Shown one piece after another: positions 51,026 through 60,417 of a DNA stretch of 64,000 nt. The translations under genes and the position numbers were made by a program. The stretch is from positions 2,047,001 to 2,111,000 of the forward strand of contig NZ_JARVTG010000001.1 in assembly GCF_029846635.1 (NCBI RefSeq), written 5' to 3'. How positions within the stretch are numbered: position 1 is the first letter of the stretch; each line of letters opens with the position of its first letter. The DNA is from Pokkaliibacter sp. MBI-7. Its GTDB lineage: Bacteria; Pseudomonadota; Gammaproteobacteria; Pseudomonadales; Balneatricaceae. The notes beneath the pieces were generated by a model. It worked only from the letters and a program-made list of their open reading frames with translations, was not told where the DNA came from and made no database searches.

Positions 51026-51066
51026 AGAAGCGGTCCACAAGATCGTGAACACGGATCTGGAAATGA

Positions 51067-51720
51067 TCAGATACTGACCAGCCCCTGACGAATGGCATAG
51101 ATCACCAGATTGGGAATGTCCTTGATATTCAACCGCTCCATCATCTGCAGACGATGTGCCTCGACCGTCTTGGGGCTGATCCCCAGCTTCCAGGCGATTT
51201 CCTTGGTGCTCAGCCCCTGTGCAATAAAGATCAGGATTTCCTGCTGGCGTGGCGTCAGTGACGGCGGAATGGTTTCGCTACCATTGCCATAGAGGGGTTG
51301 CAGCACCTCTTCCGTTACCCCGGCACTCAGATAGAGATCACCGTTGACCACCTTCTGCAGCGCCAGCTCCAGCTCAACACTGGCCGCCTCTTTGGGCAGA
51401 TAACCGCGGGCACCGGCACGAATGGCACCGACGACAAAGTCCCGCGAGGTATACATGGACAGAATGATGACCCAGGGCCTGCCGTTCACCCGTTCGCACT
51501 CCAGCGATTTCAGGACATCCAGCCCACTGCCGTCCTTCAGTGCCAGATCCAGCAGCAGAATATCGGGCTGGTGCAACGCCAGCAGCTGACGGGCTTCAGC
51601 CACCGAGCTACCCTCGGCCCTGACGGTAAAACCCGGCAACTCTTCGATCAGTACCCGGATGCCCGCCCTGACCAGCGCATGGTCATCAATCAGCACGATG
51701 GAATAATCGCCACTGCTCAT
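51067..51720 (-). CDS. NarL/FixJ-family response regulator
   Basis: This regulator of 217 aa has a receiver domain (phosphoacceptor Asp in DILLLDLALKDGSG, about residue 57; Lys in YLPKEAA) and a LuxR-type helix-turn-helix (LTPRQQEILIFIAQGLSTKEIAWKLGISPKTVEAHRLQMMERLNI). It overlaps the kinase gene by four bases. The regulated genes are unknown; the lactate permease and the GGDEF-EAL gene are neighbours. Confidence 0.94.
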   Translation of the reverse strand: MSSGDYSIVLIDDHALVRAGIRVLIEELPGFTVRAEGSSVAEARQLLALHQPDILLLDLALKDGSGLDVLKSLECERVNGRPWVIILSMYTSRDFVVGAIRAGARGYLPKEAASVELELALQKVVNGDLYLSAGVTEEVLQPLYGNGSETIPPSLTPRQQEILIFIAQGLSTKEIAWKLGISPKTVEAHRLQMMERLNIKDIPNLVIYAIRQGLVSI

Positions 51721-53357
51721 ACTGCCCCCTTATGCATGGGGATGGTGACGTGCAGACGGGTACCCAGCCCGGGGCTGGTGACAATTTGCAGTTCGCCGCC
51801 CAGCAAAGCCGCTCGTTCGGACATGCTGATCAGGCCCAGCCCAGCCTGATGGTGAGGGCTGGCATGGCCCTGGAGGTTGGAATTGTTGTTAGCGTTAATA
51901 TCAAAACCTCTGCCATCGTCTTCAATATCAAGAGAAATATGATTACCCCGGTGTTGCAGGCGCACCTCCACCACCTGGGCCTGTGCATGCTTGATGATGT
52001 TATTTAATGCCTCCTGCACGATGCGGAACAGGGCCACCTGAATGTGATCCGACAGACCCAGCAGCGTGGCAGTCACATGCAGACTGGAGCGCTCAGGTAA
52101 CTGGCCGCGCAGGCGGTCCATGTGCCACTGCAGGGCGGCCTGCAAGCCCAGCGTATCCAGCTGCGGGGGGCGCAGCATCAGTGACATGTCGCGGATCTGC
52201 TGCACACAGCGGTCGGCAATGTCTACCAGCTGCTGCCAGTCGACCGGCTTGTCCTGACGGCGTGAAGCCATCTGTAAGTGGATCTTCAGGGCCGTCAGGT
52301 TCTGCCCCACTTCATCATGCAGTTCACGCGACATGGCCTTGCGTTCCTGCTCCTGAATTTCCAGCATTTTGCCGGACAGGTACTTGAGCCGGTGATTGGC
52401 ATCCGTCAGCCGGGTACGCAGCGCCTTGGCCTCACTGATATCACGGACAATCATCTGAATCGCCGGTTTGCCATCTACCAGCGTCGGTGTACTGGCAATC
52501 TCGGCATCAAATTCGGTACCGTCCAGACGCCGTAAACGTCGCTCCATATAGCGACCATCATTGGGCAGCACCTGATCCACGGGTACCGTCTGTTCTCGGA
52601 TAAAGGTCCACAGTGGCAGGCCCATCACCGTTGCACTGCTGCGACCACTGAGAATCTGCTGTGCAGCAGGATTGGCAAACAGAATGTACTCATGCTGCTG
52701 GATCAGCACCCCATCAGGCAGGTAATCAATCAGTTGCCGGTAGCGCCGTTCGCGCTCCTGAATGGCTTCCCGGGCCTGCTGAAAGGCGGTCATATCCTGC
52801 ACGATGCGCAGAGTACTGGGCGTTTCCTGCAGTTGCAATGGCACGTCCCACAGGCGGATGGGGACATCCCGCTGGGTCAGCGTCAGTACCCGCAGGCTAT
52901 CAGGCTGGTTCTCGTCGCCCGCCAGGCGCTCGCCCAGCAGTTGCTGTTCGGACAGGCTGGCAAACTGATCAACATCCACTTCATATAAGGTCAACGCTGC
53001 CTGATTGACGGCCAGTAGCCGCTCCTGCTGCTGCAGCCACATAGGCAGTGGATGGCTATAGAACAGCTGCAGCAGCTCACGCTGACCCTGCAGGATCTTA
53101 TCCAGACACTGAGCCAGCCGCGTCATCCCCAGATACAGCAGGGCAGTCAGGGTCAGCCCGGCCAGCACCACAAACAAGCTGTGCTGTGCACTCGACAGGG
53201 TATCCGGCAGCAGCCATTCCTGTACCAGTAGCAGCAGGATCAGCAGCACACCGCCGAGCCAGGGCAGCCAGCGCACCCCGCAACGGCTGCGTCGCACATA
53301 ATGCAACTGACGCTGCAGCAGCAGTTCTAGCTTATCCGATGGATCGCGGTAGGACAT
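51717..53357 (-). CDS. PAS-containing NarX-type sensor histidine kinase
   Basis: This kinase of 546 aa from ATG 53357 has two membrane helices (about residues 30-50 and 60-79) with only a short periplasmic loop, then two PAS regions (about 95-190 and 205-320; GMP-like YRQLIDYLPDGVLIQQHEYILFANPAAQQILSG). The HisKA_3 phosphoacceptor is in ERKAMSRELHDEVGQNLTALK, and the HATPase domain has IVQEALNNIIKHAQA and IEDDGRGF. With its NarL-type partner it forms a two-component system that probably senses an intracellular or membrane-linked signal. Confidence 0.92.
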   Translation of the reverse strand: MSYRDPSDKLELLLQRQLHYVRRSRCGVRWLPWLGGVLLILLLLVQEWLLPDTLSSAQHSLFVVLAGLTLTALLYLGMTRLAQCLDKILQGQRELLQLFYSHPLPMWLQQQERLLAVNQAALTLYEVDVDQFASLSEQQLLGERLAGDENQPDSLRVLTLTQRDVPIRLWDVPLQLQETPSTLRIVQDMTAFQQAREAIQERERRYRQLIDYLPDGVLIQQHEYILFANPAAQQILSGRSSATVMGLPLWTFIREQTVPVDQVLPNDGRYMERRLRRLDGTEFDAEIASTPTLVDGKPAIQMIVRDISEAKALRTRLTDANHRLKYLSGKMLEIQEQERKAMSRELHDEVGQNLTALKIHLQMASRRQDKPVDWQQLVDIADRCVQQIRDMSLMLRPPQLDTLGLQAALQWHMDRLRGQLPERSSLHVTATLLGLSDHIQVALFRIVQEALNNIIKHAQAQVVEVRLQHRGNHISLDIEDDGRGFDINANNNSNLQGHASPHHQAGLGLISMSERAALLGGELQIVTSPGLGTRLHVTIPMHKGAV

Positions 53358-53574
53358 GGAAGCCTCGTTTTTGCGCCCCCAAACACGAAATGGGCGACCT
53401 GGGGAATGACATCCTGTGACCGACGTCCTGAGCAGCCTCCCTTGCAGCACTCGTCTGTCCTGTTTCTACAGGCAAACAGCCCATAAACATATACTTTCGT
53501 CACGACAAAACTATCCGCGTAACGCTGACGCTTTATAAGGAATTTCCTTAATCCTTACGGGGCAATCGCTTATC

Positions 53575-56500
53575 GTGTACCACCCTGTTTACCGTCATCA
53601 TACGGAGTTATTTTTTTGGGCGGCGCGACCGGTTGGAGCTACCTTGCACACCACTGACAACTTCCCTTCTCTGCAGGCCTGCATAGAGCATCAACTGACC
53701 CGACAGCAACCGGCCAGCCAGTCCCGCGTCCTTCTCAGCCTGAATATCGCTCTGGTCGCCGTCGGCATGCTCCTGCTGTACCTGCTGCACAGCCCGCTGC
53801 CACCGGTAACCCGCCTGTTTTCTGCCAGCCTCATTGTAATGTCGCCACTGCTGTCACGCCGCTGGTTTGTGCTGGCCCTGATGTTATTGCTGATCAGCGT
53901 ACTGCTGCCGCAGACCAGTATTGCGGCGTTCAATGCGACCGTAATACTGGCCATTCTGCTGGGCCTCAGCCGCTATCTGCACGGGCTGCTGCAGCAACGC
54001 TACATTGCCAGCCAGCTTGATGACTGGCGCAACCATGGCCAGCCCCTGCTGCAGACACTGATGCAGTCCCATCGTGGTGACGTCAAACTGCTGGATGAAG
54101 AAGGACGGCTGCATTTTGTCGACGCCGTCAGTCTGCAACGGCTGGGTGCCAGTCATCAACAAGAGGTACTGGGGCGCCCCTGGTGGTCATTCTGGCCAGA
54201 CAGCTGGCAGGCTAGCATTCGGCAGTATCTGCAGCAGGCCGGCCCGACGCCGACCCGCATCCAGGCCCAGCGCAGCGATGCGCAGGGTGTGATGCAGCAG
54301 TGGCACGGCTGGATCATGCGCATTCGCTTCAGCCACCGGCACTGGTATCTGGTGGTCACCGATAAACTGGTGCCACTGGCCTGCGATCATCTGGAAACCC
54401 CTCCCTGCCTGGCATTTGATGAACTGCAGGAAGGTATTCTGCTGCTCGGCGCCGATGGCGCGGTGGTACGCAGCAATGCGGCGGCTAATGCCCTGTTCGG
54501 TCAGCCTGCAGCGCTGACGCAATACAGTCTGTGGCAGCTGCTGCCCGACCTGCTTGATCATCCGGATTACAGTGCCCTGCTGCATTGTCTGCAGCAGGGG
54601 CAGGGCAGCTGCCAGCTGCAGCTGAACAACCAGCAGGTCAAACTGCAGCTGCGCCTCTGTACCGACGGCCAGCACCGCCGCCTGTATCTGTTGCCATGGC
54701 ATGACAGCCAGGCCCTGCAGCAGCAACTGCAGTGCAGCGAGCAGCGCCTGTCACGGCTGGAGCAGGCCTGCCGGGCCGGCACCTGGCAGCTGGATGCCCA
54801 GGGCCTGCTTACCCTGTCGGCCCATGCCGTCCAGCTGCTTGGCTGCCGCCAGCAGCAGGGCGACGTCAAGCAGATGCTGGCAGCGGTCGTCGACGCTGAC
54901 CGCCTGCCCCTGTTCAGCACCCTGCGCGATGCACTCAACGGCCAGACCGAGCAGTTTGACTGCCGCTTCCGCCTGCAGCGCCAGCAGGGCGAAGACGTCA
55001 TCATTACCCTGCGCGGCTGGAGCAGCAAAGGCACCAGCCAGCGCTGCATCGAAGGCACGCTGCACTTTGCCACCCCCACAGCCGTCAGCCAGCAGCCTCC
55101 CTCACAGCTGGCACAGCAGATTCTGGAAGTGCTGGATGAACAGCTCTGCCTGCTCGACAGCCGCGGCAATGTGGTCCTCACCAACAGCCGCTGGGACGAA
55201 ACCTCCCTGCTCTTCCCCACTACCAGCCACTGGCAGGGGCTCAACTTCCTCACCCTCTGCGAACAGGCGGGCAGCGAAGGTGACAAAGCAACACGTGATC
55301 TTGCCGCCGGTATTCGTGCCGTTATGTCAGGGCGTATCCCTTATTACCTGCACAAGCAGCAGTCTCAGCTCAACGGCAACAGCTACTGGCACTGGGCCAA
55401 GGTCACAGCACTGACATGGCAGCAGGAGCGTTACCTGCTACTGGCGCTGGAAGACTTTACCGAGCTGCAGACCATTCTCGACGCTCATCAGAAAAGTGAG
55501 TGGCGCTTCCGTCAGGTGGTGGAGAAAGTCGCCCGCGCATTCTGGATTTTCGACGTCGACAGCCAGCGTTTCGACTACTACAGCCCGGCCTTCCAGCAGC
55601 TGATGGGCATCCACCAGCATCATCCGGAAGCCCATACCAAGGTCTGGAGCCAATGGCTGCACCCGCAGGACAAAGCCTACGTGATGCAGCAGCTACAGCA
55701 GCTGTTCAGCGGTCAGGCACAGGGCGACAACCCGCAGGAAGTGGTACTGGAGTACCGCCTGCTGACGGCCGAACAGGAAGTGCGCTGGCTGCATGCCCGC
55801 CATTATCTGGTGGAAAAGGACAGAGGTCAGGATGCCGCACCGCTGGAAGAACATAGCAGCGGCCTGCAGGTTGTCGCCGTGATCGAGGACATCACCGAAA
55901 GCCGGCGCCAGCAGGAAAGCGTGCGCAAACTGTCGTATTTCGACCATCTGACCGGCCTCAGCAACCGCACCAGCTTCCACAGCCAGCTGCAGCAGTATGT
56001 CAGCCAGCAGCAACAGCCGTTCTATCTGTTCCAGCTCGGCCTTGATCGGTTCAAGAAGATTAACGACAGCCTCGGCCACGAATGCGGCGATCAGCTGCTG
56101 TATCAGCTGGCCCAGCGGCTGCAGCTGACCCTGGGCAAGGATGCGCCACTGGCGCGACTGGGGGGCGATGAGTTCGCCTTTATCCTGCGTCCGGAGCAGG
56201 TCGGCAATGACCTCAGCCTCTATGCCAGCACCCTGCTCAACTATGTCAGCACCCCCTGCGCCATCGATGGCAACGAGGTGTTCATCACGGCCAGTCTGGG
56301 CGTGGTGTACTTCCCAGATGACGGCAGCAGTTCCACCCAGCTGCTCAGCAATGTCGATCTGGCCATGCAGCTGGCCAAGGAACAGGGCAACGGCCGGCTG
56401 TTCCGCTATGAGTCAGCGCTGGACAACAAAGCCCAGCTGCTGGCCAGTATCCGCTTGCAGGGCGAGCTGCGCCGCGCCCTGCGTCTGCGCGAGTTCACCC

Positions 56501-57237
56501 TGTTCTATCAGCCCAAGCAGGTGCTGGAAAACGGTGAGATCAGTGGTGTTGAAGCGCTGTTGCGCTGGCAGCACCCGGAACGTGGGCTGGTGTCACCCGC
56601 CGACTTTATACCCTTGCTGGAAGACAGCGGTCTGATCGTACAGGTAGGTTACTGGGCGCTGGAACAGGCCTGTCAGGACCTGGCCAAGATCGGTGCCGAA
56701 CAGCACGGCGCGCTGACCGTGGCGGTCAACGTCTCCAGCCGGCAGCTGCAGGATGAAGAGTTTGTCGACTATATCGACCGGCTGCTGCAGCGCTATCCGC
56801 ACGCGCAGGGGCGGCTGGAAATCGAGATCACCGAGTCGGTCATGATGCGCCAGCCCATGGAAAACATTGCCGCCCTGCAGGCATTGCAGCTGAAAGGGGT
56901 CAGCATTGCGCTGGATGACTTTGGCACTGGCTATTCAAGCCTCAGTTACCTCAAACAGCTGCCGGTTTCCACCCTGAAAATTGACCGTAGCTTCATTACC
57001 GATGTGCACGAGCAGGCCGATAGCCGCAAGATTGTCCGCGCCATCGTGCAGATGGGCCATGCCATGGAGCTGGTCATTGTCGCTGAAGGGGTGGAAGTCA
57101 ACGAACAGGCGCGCATCCTGCGCCATCTGGGCTGTGATCAGATTCAGGGATTCGGACTGGCACGGCCGATGCCGCTGCTGAGCTTGACCCAGTGGCTGGA
57201 CAACTATCAGCCGGTGGCAGTCAGCCCCGACCTGTAA
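53575..57237 (+). CDS. Membrane-bound PAS-GGDEF-EAL cyclic-di-GMP protein
   Basis: This protein of 1220 aa has several N-terminal membrane helices (about residues 52-145), then a chain of PAS-like domains (about 170-815, including FRQVVEKVARAFWIFDVDSQRFDYYSPAFQQLMG), a GGDEF domain (intact GGDEF at 863-867) and an EAL domain (E993-A994-L995; DDFGTGYSSLSYL; AEGVE). It could both make and destroy cyclic-di-GMP. The usual RxxD inhibition site is LGKD, so product feedback through that site is unlikely. GTG 53575 is an open start; TTG 53644 with GGAG seven bases upstream is an alternative. Confidence 0.93.
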   Translation: MYHPVYRHHTELFFWAARPVGATLHTTDNFPSLQACIEHQLTRQQPASQSRVLLSLNIALVAVGMLLLYLLHSPLPPVTRLFSASLIVMSPLLSRRWFVLALMLLLISVLLPQTSIAAFNATVILAILLGLSRYLHGLLQQRYIASQLDDWRNHGQPLLQTLMQSHRGDVKLLDEEGRLHFVDAVSLQRLGASHQQEVLGRPWWSFWPDSWQASIRQYLQQAGPTPTRIQAQRSDAQGVMQQWHGWIMRIRFSHRHWYLVVTDKLVPLACDHLETPPCLAFDELQEGILLLGADGAVVRSNAAANALFGQPAALTQYSLWQLLPDLLDHPDYSALLHCLQQGQGSCQLQLNNQQVKLQLRLCTDGQHRRLYLLPWHDSQALQQQLQCSEQRLSRLEQACRAGTWQLDAQGLLTLSAHAVQLLGCRQQQGDVKQMLAAVVDADRLPLFSTLRDALNGQTEQFDCRFRLQRQQGEDVIITLRGWSSKGTSQRCIEGTLHFATPTAVSQQPPSQLAQQILEVLDEQLCLLDSRGNVVLTNSRWDETSLLFPTTSHWQGLNFLTLCEQAGSEGDKATRDLAAGIRAVMSGRIPYYLHKQQSQLNGNSYWHWAKVTALTWQQERYLLLALEDFTELQTILDAHQKSEWRFRQVVEKVARAFWIFDVDSQRFDYYSPAFQQLMGIHQHHPEAHTKVWSQWLHPQDKAYVMQQLQQLFSGQAQGDNPQEVVLEYRLLTAEQEVRWLHARHYLVEKDRGQDAAPLEEHSSGLQVVAVIEDITESRRQQESVRKLSYFDHLTGLSNRTSFHSQLQQYVSQQQQPFYLFQLGLDRFKKINDSLGHECGDQLLYQLAQRLQLTLGKDAPLARLGGDEFAFILRPEQVGNDLSLYASTLLNYVSTPCAIDGNEVFITASLGVVYFPDDGSSSTQLLSNVDLAMQLAKEQGNGRLFRYESALDNKAQLLASIRLQGELRRALRLREFTLFYQPKQVLENGEISGVEALLRWQHPERGLVSPADFIPLLEDSGLIVQVGYWALEQACQDLAKIGAEQHGALTVAVNVSSRQLQDEEFVDYIDRLLQRYPHAQGRLEIEITESVMMRQPMENIAALQALQLKGVSIALDDFGTGYSSLSYLKQLPVSTLKIDRSFITDVHEQADSRKIVRAIVQMGHAMELVIVAEGVEVNEQARILRHLGCDQIQGFGLARPMPLLSLTQWLDNYQPVAVSPDL

Positions 57238-57239
57238 TG

Positions 57240-57280
57240 AAAAAGCCACTGCATCGTGCGGGGAAGGTTCGATGCAGTGG
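57240..57280 (-). terminator. Terminator of the chemoreceptor gene
   Basis: On the minus strand CCACTGCATCG (57280-57270) and CGATGCAGTGG (57256-57246) pair over 11 bases and are followed by C and a T-run. It lies 26 bases after the stop at 57306. Confidence 0.85.
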
Positions 57281-57305
57281 TCACACAACACCTTACTGAA
57301 AAGCC

Positions 57306-58901
57306 TTACTGACCGTGCTGGCTGGACTTCAGCCAGAACTGCTGGGCCAGCTGATGCAGCGCACTGCTCAGCCCGGCCACATAGTTGGCATTGCAGCGAT
57401 TACTCTCGCTGCTGCTGACATTACTGTCGGCCGCGGCACGCATGTTCAGAATGCTGCGGTTGATATCCTCACTGACAATGCCCTGCTGCTCGACGGCGGT
57501 GGCTATCTGCAAATTCATGGCGGAAATCTCGCTCATACCCTGCCCGATACCCGACAGCGCCGCTGCTGCTTCCTGCGCCATGCTGACGGACGCACTGGCC
57601 TGCTCACCACTGCGACTCATGGCCAGTACCGCCTGTTGCGCCCCCTGCTGCAGTGAGCCGATCATCTGCTGAATTTCTTCGGTCGATTGCTGGGTACGGG
57701 AGGCCAGGGCACGCACTTCATCGGCTACCACCGAGAAACCACGGCCATGTTCACCCGCCCGCGCGGCTTCAATAGCGGCATTCAGCGCCAGCAGATTGGT
57801 CTGCTCGGCAATGCCACGGATCACTTCCAGCACTCTGGATATCTGCTGGCTATGGCTATCCAGTTCCTGCACCACACCGGCGGCCCGTGCAATCTCGCCA
57901 CACAGCGCGCCGATGGCTTCGCTGGTGGTACTGACCAGCTGCTGACCACGGCGGGTATCCACATCAATCTGACTGGCCGCCACCGAAGCGCTCTGGGCAT
58001 TGCCTGCCACCTGCTGAATGCTGACTGACATCTCCGTGACGGCAGTGGCGACCTGATCCGCTTCGCCCTGCTGGCTGAGAGTGACAGTTTTGCAGTGATC
58101 AATCTGCTCCACCAGACTGTCGGTACAGCCCCCCAGCCGCTGCGCGGCATCACCAATGCGTCCAATCACGCCGCCGGTCTCGGCCTGCAACATGCGCATG
58201 GCAAACTCGATGCTGCCCCATTCATCGGCACGGCCAGTGTAGAGCAGCTGGCTCAGCGGGTTGTCAGCCACCTTGCGGGCACGCTGCAGCAGAGTTGTCA
58301 GTGGTGCCAGCTGCCACAGCACGACGCCACTCACCAGCAGCGCCAGCGTCACGGCCAGTGCCAGACTGCCGGGCAGTGCCGTATGCAGCCAGCCGACCGC
58401 GGCACCGGCCGCCGCCAGTAACAGCACCCAGATCAGCAGACAGAGACGTGCTGCGACCCCAAGCTTGGGCAACCGCCAGACCAGCGGTGTCTGCCCGGCA
58501 CGCAGCCGGGCATACAGGGCTTCGGCCTGATCGACCTGATGGTTGCTGGGTCGGGTCCGCACCGACTGATACTCGGTAATCTTGCCGTCACGGGTGATGG
58601 GGGTGACGTAGGCACTGACCCAATAGTGGTCGCCGTTCTTGCAGCGGTTCTTGACCAGCCCCATCCACGAACTGCCTGCCTGCAGGGTCGACCACATATG
58701 CCTGAACGCCGCAGCGGGCATATCCGGGTGACGCACCATATTGTGCGGTTGCCCGAGTAGCTCTTCCTCGGTGAAACCACTGATGGAGATGAAGTCCTGA
58801 TTGACGTAGGTGATATGGCTCTGGCTGTCAGTGGTAGACAGGATATTGGCGTTGGCCGGCAGCTCCAGCTGACGGCCAGTGACTGGCTGGTTGTTACGCA
58901 T
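57306..58901 (-). CDS. Aer-type methyl-accepting chemotaxis protein with N-terminal PAS
   Basis: This transducer of 531 aa has a PAS domain at about residues 20-115 (ITYVNQDFISISGFTEEELLGQPHNMVRHPDMP; YQSVRTRPS), two membrane helices around 150-205, and a methyl-accepting signalling domain with the hairpin tip EQTNLLALNAAIEAARAGEHGRGFSVVADEVRALA. Without a periplasmic sensor, it probably senses redox or oxygen through FAD in the PAS, like Aer. It is monocistronic. Confidence 0.92.
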   Translation of the reverse strand: MRNNQPVTGRQLELPANANILSTTDSQSHITYVNQDFISISGFTEEELLGQPHNMVRHPDMPAAAFRHMWSTLQAGSSWMGLVKNRCKNGDHYWVSAYVTPITRDGKITEYQSVRTRPSNHQVDQAEALYARLRAGQTPLVWRLPKLGVAARLCLLIWVLLLAAAGAAVGWLHTALPGSLALAVTLALLVSGVVLWQLAPLTTLLQRARKVADNPLSQLLYTGRADEWGSIEFAMRMLQAETGGVIGRIGDAAQRLGGCTDSLVEQIDHCKTVTLSQQGEADQVATAVTEMSVSIQQVAGNAQSASVAASQIDVDTRRGQQLVSTTSEAIGALCGEIARAAGVVQELDSHSQQISRVLEVIRGIAEQTNLLALNAAIEAARAGEHGRGFSVVADEVRALASRTQQSTEEIQQMIGSLQQGAQQAVLAMSRSGEQASASVSMAQEAAAALSGIGQGMSEISAMNLQIATAVEQQGIVSEDINRSILNMRAAADSNVSSSESNRCNANYVAGLSSALHQLAQQFWLKSSQHGQ

Positions 58902-59113
58902 AGTGATGACCCCGCTCGTTTACGCTTCGCTGGTCAGTACGGCTTACCGCTCCCATGTAATGCTGACCAGACAATCACAACATGACTTTTGTGACTATGA
59001 ATTATAACGAACGGATAAAAAGGGTGGTGCCAGCATCAAACTACATGCTGACATCCTAATATGCACTGCACTTCGGCAACACTGGCGGCAACACGACGGA
59101 CCAGTGCAGCCCC

Positions 59114-60319
59114 CTACTCCACCACCGGCCGGTGCAGGGTACGGTAATCCCGTGGGGTCGATTCCAGATGCTTGCGGAACACCGAGTAGAGGTAGTGAAT
59201 CGAGGGGTAGCCACACAGACCGGCGATTTCGGCAATCGGCAGGTCCGTCGCGGCCAGCAGATGCTGCGCCTGATGCAGTTTGGCAAAGTGAATCTCGTTG
59301 TGTACCGACTGCCCGCGTTCATCGCGGAAACGTTTCTCCAGATTGGAACGGGACACACCGACGTAATCCAGCACCTGCTCCACCTTGATCCCTTTGCAGG
59401 CGTTAAGGCGGATATAGTGCATGGCCTGAATCACATAAGGGTCTTTCAGCGCCTTGAAATCCGTCGACTGACGCTCGAAGACAGCAGTGGGCGCGATCAG
59501 TTTGCGCACCCTGCCGGGGTGACGGCCACGCAGGGCACCGTGCAACAGCTTGGCCGCCTGATAACCCATGGCCCGACAGCCCTGCCCCACCGAACTGAGC
59601 GGCACCCGGGTGAGATAGCGGGTCAGGTCTTCGTTGTCGATACCCACCACCGCCAGCCGGTCAGGCACCAGAATATTCAGATGCTCACACACCTGCAGAA
59701 TATGCCGGGCGCGGGCATCGGTGACGGCGATGATGCCGACTGGTGCCGGCAGCTGCTGCAACCAGTCGGCCAGACGGTTCATGTCGTACTGCCAGGTTTC
59801 CGGGTTGGTTTCCTGCCCCCGATAGACCGCGCCCTGATACCCATCACTGGCCAGCACATGCACAAAGGCCCGCTCGCGCTCATGAGCCCAGCGCTTCCAT
59901 GAGTTCTCCGGCAGGCCATAAAAGGCAAAATGCTCCAACCCTTTACTCTTGAGATGCTGGTAAGCCATCTGCACCAGAGCATAGTTGTCGGTCGCCACAT
60001 AGGGCACCGCCGGATAATCGGCATCGTCCATGTAGGACCCCCCGACGCCGATCACCGGTACATGCAAGTCCGCCAGCGCAGCAGCAATGGCCGGGTCGTC
60101 GAAATCAGCGATGATGCCATCACCCATCCACTCCCGCACATGCTGGATGCGACAGAGAAAGTCCTCTTCCAGAAAGATGTCCCAGTCACACTGGGAGGCC
60201 TGCAGGTATTCACCGATGCCCTGAATGACCTGCCGGTCGTAGACCTTGTTGGCATTGAACAGCAGGGTGATGCGGTACTTCTTCTCGAACATGCGCCGAT
60301 CAATCTTGTTGTTATTCAT
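59114..60319 (-). CDS. xylR: Xylose operon regulator XylR
   Basis: This regulator of 401 aa has an N-terminal periplasmic-binding-like xylose sensor (YRITLLFNANKVYDRQVIQGIGEYLQ; FYGLPENSWKRWAHERE; VTDARARHILQVCEHL) and a C-terminal AraC-type DNA-binding domain (YVGVSRSNLEKRFRDERGQSV). These segments are clearly close to E. coli XylR, which activates the xyl genes with xylose. ATG 60319 is used; ATG 60292 (MFEKK) corresponds to the E. coli start. It follows xylH on the same strand. Confidence 0.96.
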   Translation of the reverse strand: MNNNKIDRRMFEKKYRITLLFNANKVYDRQVIQGIGEYLQASQCDWDIFLEEDFLCRIQHVREWMGDGIIADFDDPAIAAALADLHVPVIGVGGSYMDDADYPAVPYVATDNYALVQMAYQHLKSKGLEHFAFYGLPENSWKRWAHERERAFVHVLASDGYQGAVYRGQETNPETWQYDMNRLADWLQQLPAPVGIIAVTDARARHILQVCEHLNILVPDRLAVVGIDNEDLTRYLTRVPLSSVGQGCRAMGYQAAKLLHGALRGRHPGRVRKLIAPTAVFERQSTDFKALKDPYVIQAMHYIRLNACKGIKVEQVLDYVGVSRSNLEKRFRDERGQSVHNEIHFAKLHQAQHLLAATDLPIAEIAGLCGYPSIHYLYSVFRKHLESTPRDYRTLHRPVVE

Positions 60320-60417
60320 GGCCTGTAAGGGTAGCAGGCAGGGATTAAAGTGGAAGCGGGCAGCCAGCGGGCACAGCAGCTGCCCGGCGCAGGGACAACG
60401 CCGTGTTCAGCACATGC

